A stretch of DNA of 64,000 nt from Halichondria panicea. Its lineage: Eukaryota; Porifera; Demospongiae; Suberitida; Halichondriidae. Positions 59,629 to 64,000 of this stretch are shown piece by piece. A program made the translations under genes and the position numbers. Each line of letters opens with the position of its first letter. Within the stretch, counting starts at the first letter, position 1. Where the stretch lies: NCBI RefSeq assembly GCF_963675165.1, contig NC_087381.1, positions 2,046,001 to 2,110,000 of the forward strand, given 5' to 3'. The notes beneath the pieces are model-generated. The model did no database searches. It saw only the letters and a program-made list of their open reading frames with translations, and was not told the origin of the DNA.

Positions 59629-62600
59629 TCATTTCTTTCCCACAACACTGTTCTCAGTTACTGATGGAAGGTCATCATAGTGATGAGGGACTTCACCAGT
59701 GGGCATCATCGTGGGCACATTATCTGCAAAATTGCAATGAGAACAAGTTTGTTGATATAATTATATATGGCATCCAGGATAATGAGCATACAGCATTCAT
59801 GCATGCATGTACATGCAGAGACTCCATTTAATTAGTCCTTATAGGTATAATTATACATGCAGCTATAAACAGTCTTCTCTAGCCAATGTCATGATTATAG
59901 TGTATAATTATATAAGGAATACACGGCACATCCAAATTAGAATCTGTCTACACACTTACTGAGCTTCTCTTTCTCTTGACTGTCCTCCCCGAGGCAGTAG
60001 GCACTCTTCTCAGTTGTTAGAGGGTCAGCTGACGGAAGGTTACCATAGTGATGAGGGACTTTAGTGGGCAGACACGACATAATTATAAACCACAACACAT
60101 AAAAATGCTCACGTACATAAGGTATAGGATACATGCACTGACTTACTGAGCTGCTCTTCCTCTTGACTAGTGTCTACTAGAACCATACCGAGCTCAGTAT
60201 AGTCAGCGATGGCTGTCAGTAGCCTCTCCACAATGGAGGACAGTTGTGAAAAGGTTGGCCTCTCCTCTGGGTCCTCCCTCCAACACTTACGCATCACAAC
60301 ATAACTGGGTGTATGGTCAGTTGGAAGTGAAAACCCACAACCTAAAGTAACTCTCTTAAGGGCTTGTGCAATTACAGGTTAAAGAGGGCCGGCTAATTAT
60401 AGTAGAATGGTAGTAAGTCACATGACAATCCTTTCCCTGAGAGGCTTGCAAACAGTACTCAAATCAGCAGGTGCTATATATACCAATACATACAAACTCA
60501 GTACACTCACATCTCAGTGGCACAGGCTGCGTTTAGAGATCTCTCGAGTCTCCTCCCTTCCTCCAGCAGCTGGATGAGGGACAGTGGGTCTACGGCAGGG
60601 TAGGGGCACCGTCCTCCATTGAATATCTCCCACACAGTCACACCATACGACCACTGGGCACATAGACAACGAGTACAATTTGAGTGGTTATACACGTAAT
60701 ACAGGAGTTTAAATTGTTATGTGTAAGAAAGAGCCATCTATATTACATGATGTTAGACACAAGAAAATAAAGCATTGCATTAAGCTTAATTGTGCTGTAT
60801 GCATGGGTATATCATAATTATACTCACCACATCAGTTTTCTCTGTGAAGATGGCATCGTTGAGACTTTCCAAGGCCATCCATTTGTAGGGGACCTTCACA
60901 TTGGCTCGGTTGTTTTGTCTGAAGTAGCCGCTAGCATAGATGTCCTCAGCCAGACCAAAGTCCCCCACCCTGATACCCCCTCCCGAGTCCAGCCTATATT
61001 ATTATGTTAATATGTCTATAAAGTGCAAGCACACTGAAACGATTATGTATAATTATAATTATAACGAGTGTATTATTGACTGTGATGCTGTTACAATATC
61101 GATCCCATCTACGTTCCAATGAGAGTTATCTAAACTAAAACTGTTTATAATAGCAGTGATGTATACAATAACAAACTAGGAATGTTATCACCCGGTTACC
61201 AAATACTAGCTTTAATAATGCGGATAATAACAAAGCACAATGAATACAACTTCCTACGTGGACGAGTATAATTATATGATAATTATTGAGATCTCTGTAT
61301 ATACAGTAATTACGTTAACTCACATGCAGTTTCTGGCTGCAAGATCTCGATGGACAAACTTCTGCTCGGCCAAGTAGGCCATTCCCAGTGCAATTTGATG
61401 GCACATTTTTAATAGCAGTTTCCTCACTGCCAGAATCTGTAGAAAATGGCACGACAGCTGATCAAATAATTTGGTGGTGTCGTCATCTGTAAATTTCGGC
61501 CCCATGGCACCGACCTCTTCTTACTTTGAGACTATAATTATACTCTAACTATCTTTGCTCATGCACAGATAATTATATACAGAGAAGTTAGACTATATAA
61601 TCTTAGCTCGAAAATATACCACACACCTGATCAATCTCACAGTCATCGTCCAGCTCAAGGATGTCCCTCTCTTTCTTGAGGTAGTCGAAGAGGCTCCCGT
61701 TTGCCATATATGGCATCACTATGGCAATACCGGGGCCAGCATCGAGGCAGACCCCGATCAAGGACATAACGTGAGGATGGTGGAGGTCTTGCATCTTATT
61801 CACCTCACACACCATGCTCTGAACATCCGACAACGAGAACAGGCCTATACAGGGTAGACAATGATTAGCAGACTCATCACGAATACATCATGCAGTATAA
61901 CAGTTAGCCAGAAATTGTGTAGGGGTCTAGCTAAATCAATGACAAAGAACATAATACACATAATATATGTTGCGGCTGACAATATGCTATAATAGGTGCA
62001 TCAAGTTATATAATGGGATGTAACCTTTTAATGTCTTCACGGCCACTCCCTGCATAGGTACATTGTTCCAGTCTATCAGGACGCCCTTGTACACAATGCC
62101 AAATTCACCTGCATAGAGAAACCACCATAAATTACGTCAGTGAAATTCACATCTTTGTTACCTTGTCCAATTGTATTACTGGAGAGCTTCAATGTTGAGG
62201 ATGGTATTTTGAATGAGTCTGGGATGGACTCAGCAATCTTATTGAGTTCTGATTCTGTGGATCAGTGAAGATTGCATGTAACAGAGACTATAAACATGTG
62301 ATATGAAACTTACTAACGAGTGCAGTATTGCCATCCACTATCTCTTGATATCTCCTGTGAGTCATATATACAACCGTAAATAGGAGATAATGAACAGCTG
62401 CATACCATTTTATTTACCCAGTAGCCACGAGCTCCATGTTTTGTTGGTGCATTTTAATTGACACTGACTTCTTTTTTCGGTAGTTTAGATACAAGCAGAT
62501 GAAAACTATCAGTACACACACGACCAGTAAAAAGATGATTGCACTTAATGAGATAATAATCTCCTGCAGAGGAACTCTATCAGTCACAGGAAGAATTACC

Positions 62601-64000
62601 GCTGCCACAGGAACTTTGTAAGTCAGTCGCTTATGCAGTTCTTGAGCGATGTTGCTTCCAACGGTCACCTAAAGGGACAGTGATGCAAATTACAGTTTAT
62701 TAGTCACTCACATTTATGATGGATGTGTTTCCCCCTCCTGGAGGCTTGAAGGGGGCAGTACAGATGATGACACTCCTTCTCTCACTGGGTGTTAGGACAC
62801 ACTCTTCCCCTCCCACGGTCACTCGTATCTCACTGGTCTCCACTGAGTCAAGATTATCACCCTGCATGGATACACATGATAACAATAGGGTGAGTATACT
62901 GACTATAAAACATACCACAATACGTAGGAAGTTCACTGTGCCAGTGATGACCTCTTCAGAGGTCTCCAGTCTGAAGTTGGAGGGATCTGATTGGACACTG
63001 ATGGGAAAGCACGCTTGTGTGGTGGGTGGAACATCATCAAACAATAGAGCGTAGTTCAGGGAGATCCCTGACACGTTGGGAGTGGAGCATGTGATAGTGG
63101 TAATGTTCACAGCGCTGCAGATGGTACCATTTCCAAGACTACAGTTGCTCCTCTGTATAGGGGAGAGTATAGCTATATACGTACATATCTTATATCACGT
63201 TGTCAAGATAAAAGCGATATATACGAGTGAGTAGAATATATGTCTATGTAACTTCGGAGGCGCTAGCCAAGGTAACCTAACCCAAGGAGGTTACAAAAAT
63301 GCAGGGTCTATCTAACTTGGACATAATTGTGCATGCAACACTCCTTATTTATTGGCCACTTCCTGTAGATTATATGCTAAACTACTGTTTCAGCCAATCA
63401 AATTGTACAGTCCACTTAATCCAACATAAGCCTCGAGGTACAATTTGATAAAAGGTCGTCGTGATATAAAACACATGATTATTGCAATAATCCTTGTATG
63501 CAGGCAGCTCCCCCTCAGGCTTGTGCCTGTGTATTGCATACAACACACGATCTCATGCTATATAATTATATCTATTCAGTCATACCGTATAATTTTAGGA
63601 CAAAAAAAGCCACGAACATTTCAGTCCCTGTTTAGTTCAATATTGCGGTTCTCTGTGAAAACTTTGTCATAAAATTCACATTTTAAATGAATTAGACCCA
63701 CAAAAGTTTGATCTACCCATTATATGGTAGTTGCTGGCTTACCAGAGGAGCCTCAAATGGCTGGTAGACCTCTAACACAGGCTGTTGTACCACATCAAAG
63801 TTCAGTCCAGTAAAGGTTAGCATGATGCCTCCGCTGGAAATCGTGTTGCTAGGAAATACATTAATCACATTGGGGTTGTCAAGATAACTGAAGACTAGTC
63901 CAGGATTGCTGATTGTGGCAGCATCAATGCTCACCACCAGCATTGCATTAGAGGTGAAGTTTGCTTCTGTGGTAGTGCAACGAATCTCATGAGACTGGAT
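59629..64000 (-). CDS. Receptor tyrosine kinase with IPT/TIG ectodomain, 5' incomplete
   Basis: Visible exons: 64000-63743 (TIG start: [20 protein letters not shown]), 63152-62916, 62861-62712 (second TIG-like part), 62668-62418 (transmembrane), 62354-62314, 62254-62161, 62108-62025 ([13 protein letters not shown]), 61844-61627, 61436-61324 ([11 protein letters not shown]), 60993-60828 ([15 protein letters not shown]), 60653-60511, 60304-60147, 60058-59960, 59723-59629 with TGA. Gly loop, Lys, alphaC Glu, catalytic Asp, DFG and the HRDLAARN tyrosine-kinase signature are all present, so it should be active. TIG repeats before the membrane recall Met/Ron-like receptors, but only the membrane-proximal part is visible. 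It likely transduces extracellular ligand or adhesion signals. The tail has two related exons with HHYGNLPS and HHYDDLPS. Confidence 0.85.
60147..62254 (-). CDS. Tyrosine kinase catalytic domain (exons)
   Basis: Runs from the juxtamembrane LNKIAESIP... segment and [11 protein letters not shown] through VAVKTLKG, the alphaC Glu ([10 protein letters not shown]), [11 protein letters not shown], activation-loop Tyr (ASGYFRQNN), [20 protein letters not shown] and [12 protein letters not shown] at the end. Eight exons, all in frame by eye. One donor is GTTACA (62024-62019), unusual but in the expected place. Confidence 0.85.
62486..62560 (-). other. Transmembrane helix of the receptor kinase
   Basis: About 25 hydrophobic residues ([15 protein letters not shown]..., ending CLYL) followed by the basic stop-transfer NYRKKK, which places the kinase domain inside the cell. 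Confidence 0.85.

Overview
The window looks like nuclear DNA of a demosponge, most like Amphimedon. The evidence is compact phase-1 introns, AT-rich intergenic DNA full of MITE-like and foldback repeats (including a recurring GCGCATGCGCAAGCGAGG core), and very large secreted or surface proteins made of Calx-beta, sushi (CCP), Ig-like and IgGFc-binding domains beside a receptor tyrosine kinase. The species name is inference. The domains and gene layout are read from the sequence. Every confident protein-coding gene is on the minus strand, so transcription runs right to left.

Layout, in transcription order. (1) 64000-59629: 3' part of a receptor tyrosine kinase with IPT/TIG ectodomain, one transmembrane helix, a complete kinase domain and a short tyrosine-bearing tail. 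Its 5' end lies outside the window. (2) 57269-35699: gene B, with signal peptide, small Cys-rich module, IgGFc-binding domain, five Calx-beta domains and 27 sushi domains in alternating A/B exons. Its introns hold a dead Crypton recombinase, LINE remnants and MITEs. (3) 34596-16207: gene C, with six copies of a paired-exon 4-Cys module, 28 Ig-like domains that lack the canonical cysteines, a Cys-rich module and three Calx-beta domains. Much of it is near-identical tandem units of about 2.16 kb. Its 5' end is not resolved. (4) 15376-9824: gene D2, with signal peptide, Cys module, IgGFc-binding and two Calx-beta domains, and a 1-base frameshift. (5) 7144-2009: gene D1, an intact-frame paralog of D2 without a visible signal-peptide exon. 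D1 and D2 lie in a segmental duplication of about 6 kb.

B, D1, D2 and the middle of C share the Cys-module plus Calx-beta theme, so they probably arose from one ancestor by gene duplication, exon-array expansion and fusion. Nearly all ectodomain exons are symmetric phase 1-1 cassettes, so array length or splicing can change without shifting frame. The region shows many recent rearrangements: near-identical units, chimeric exons, lost donors that became stop codons, GC donors, and filled/empty MITE sites between duplicates. Together they describe a fast-evolving family of adhesion or recognition proteins. A role in allorecognition, microbe binding or matrix is an attractive inference but is not shown by the sequence.

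Limits: exon edges were set by eye from splice consensus and paralog comparison. Gene boundaries (especially B/C, and whether C is one gene) need transcript data. No RNA genes or CRISPR arrays were seen.
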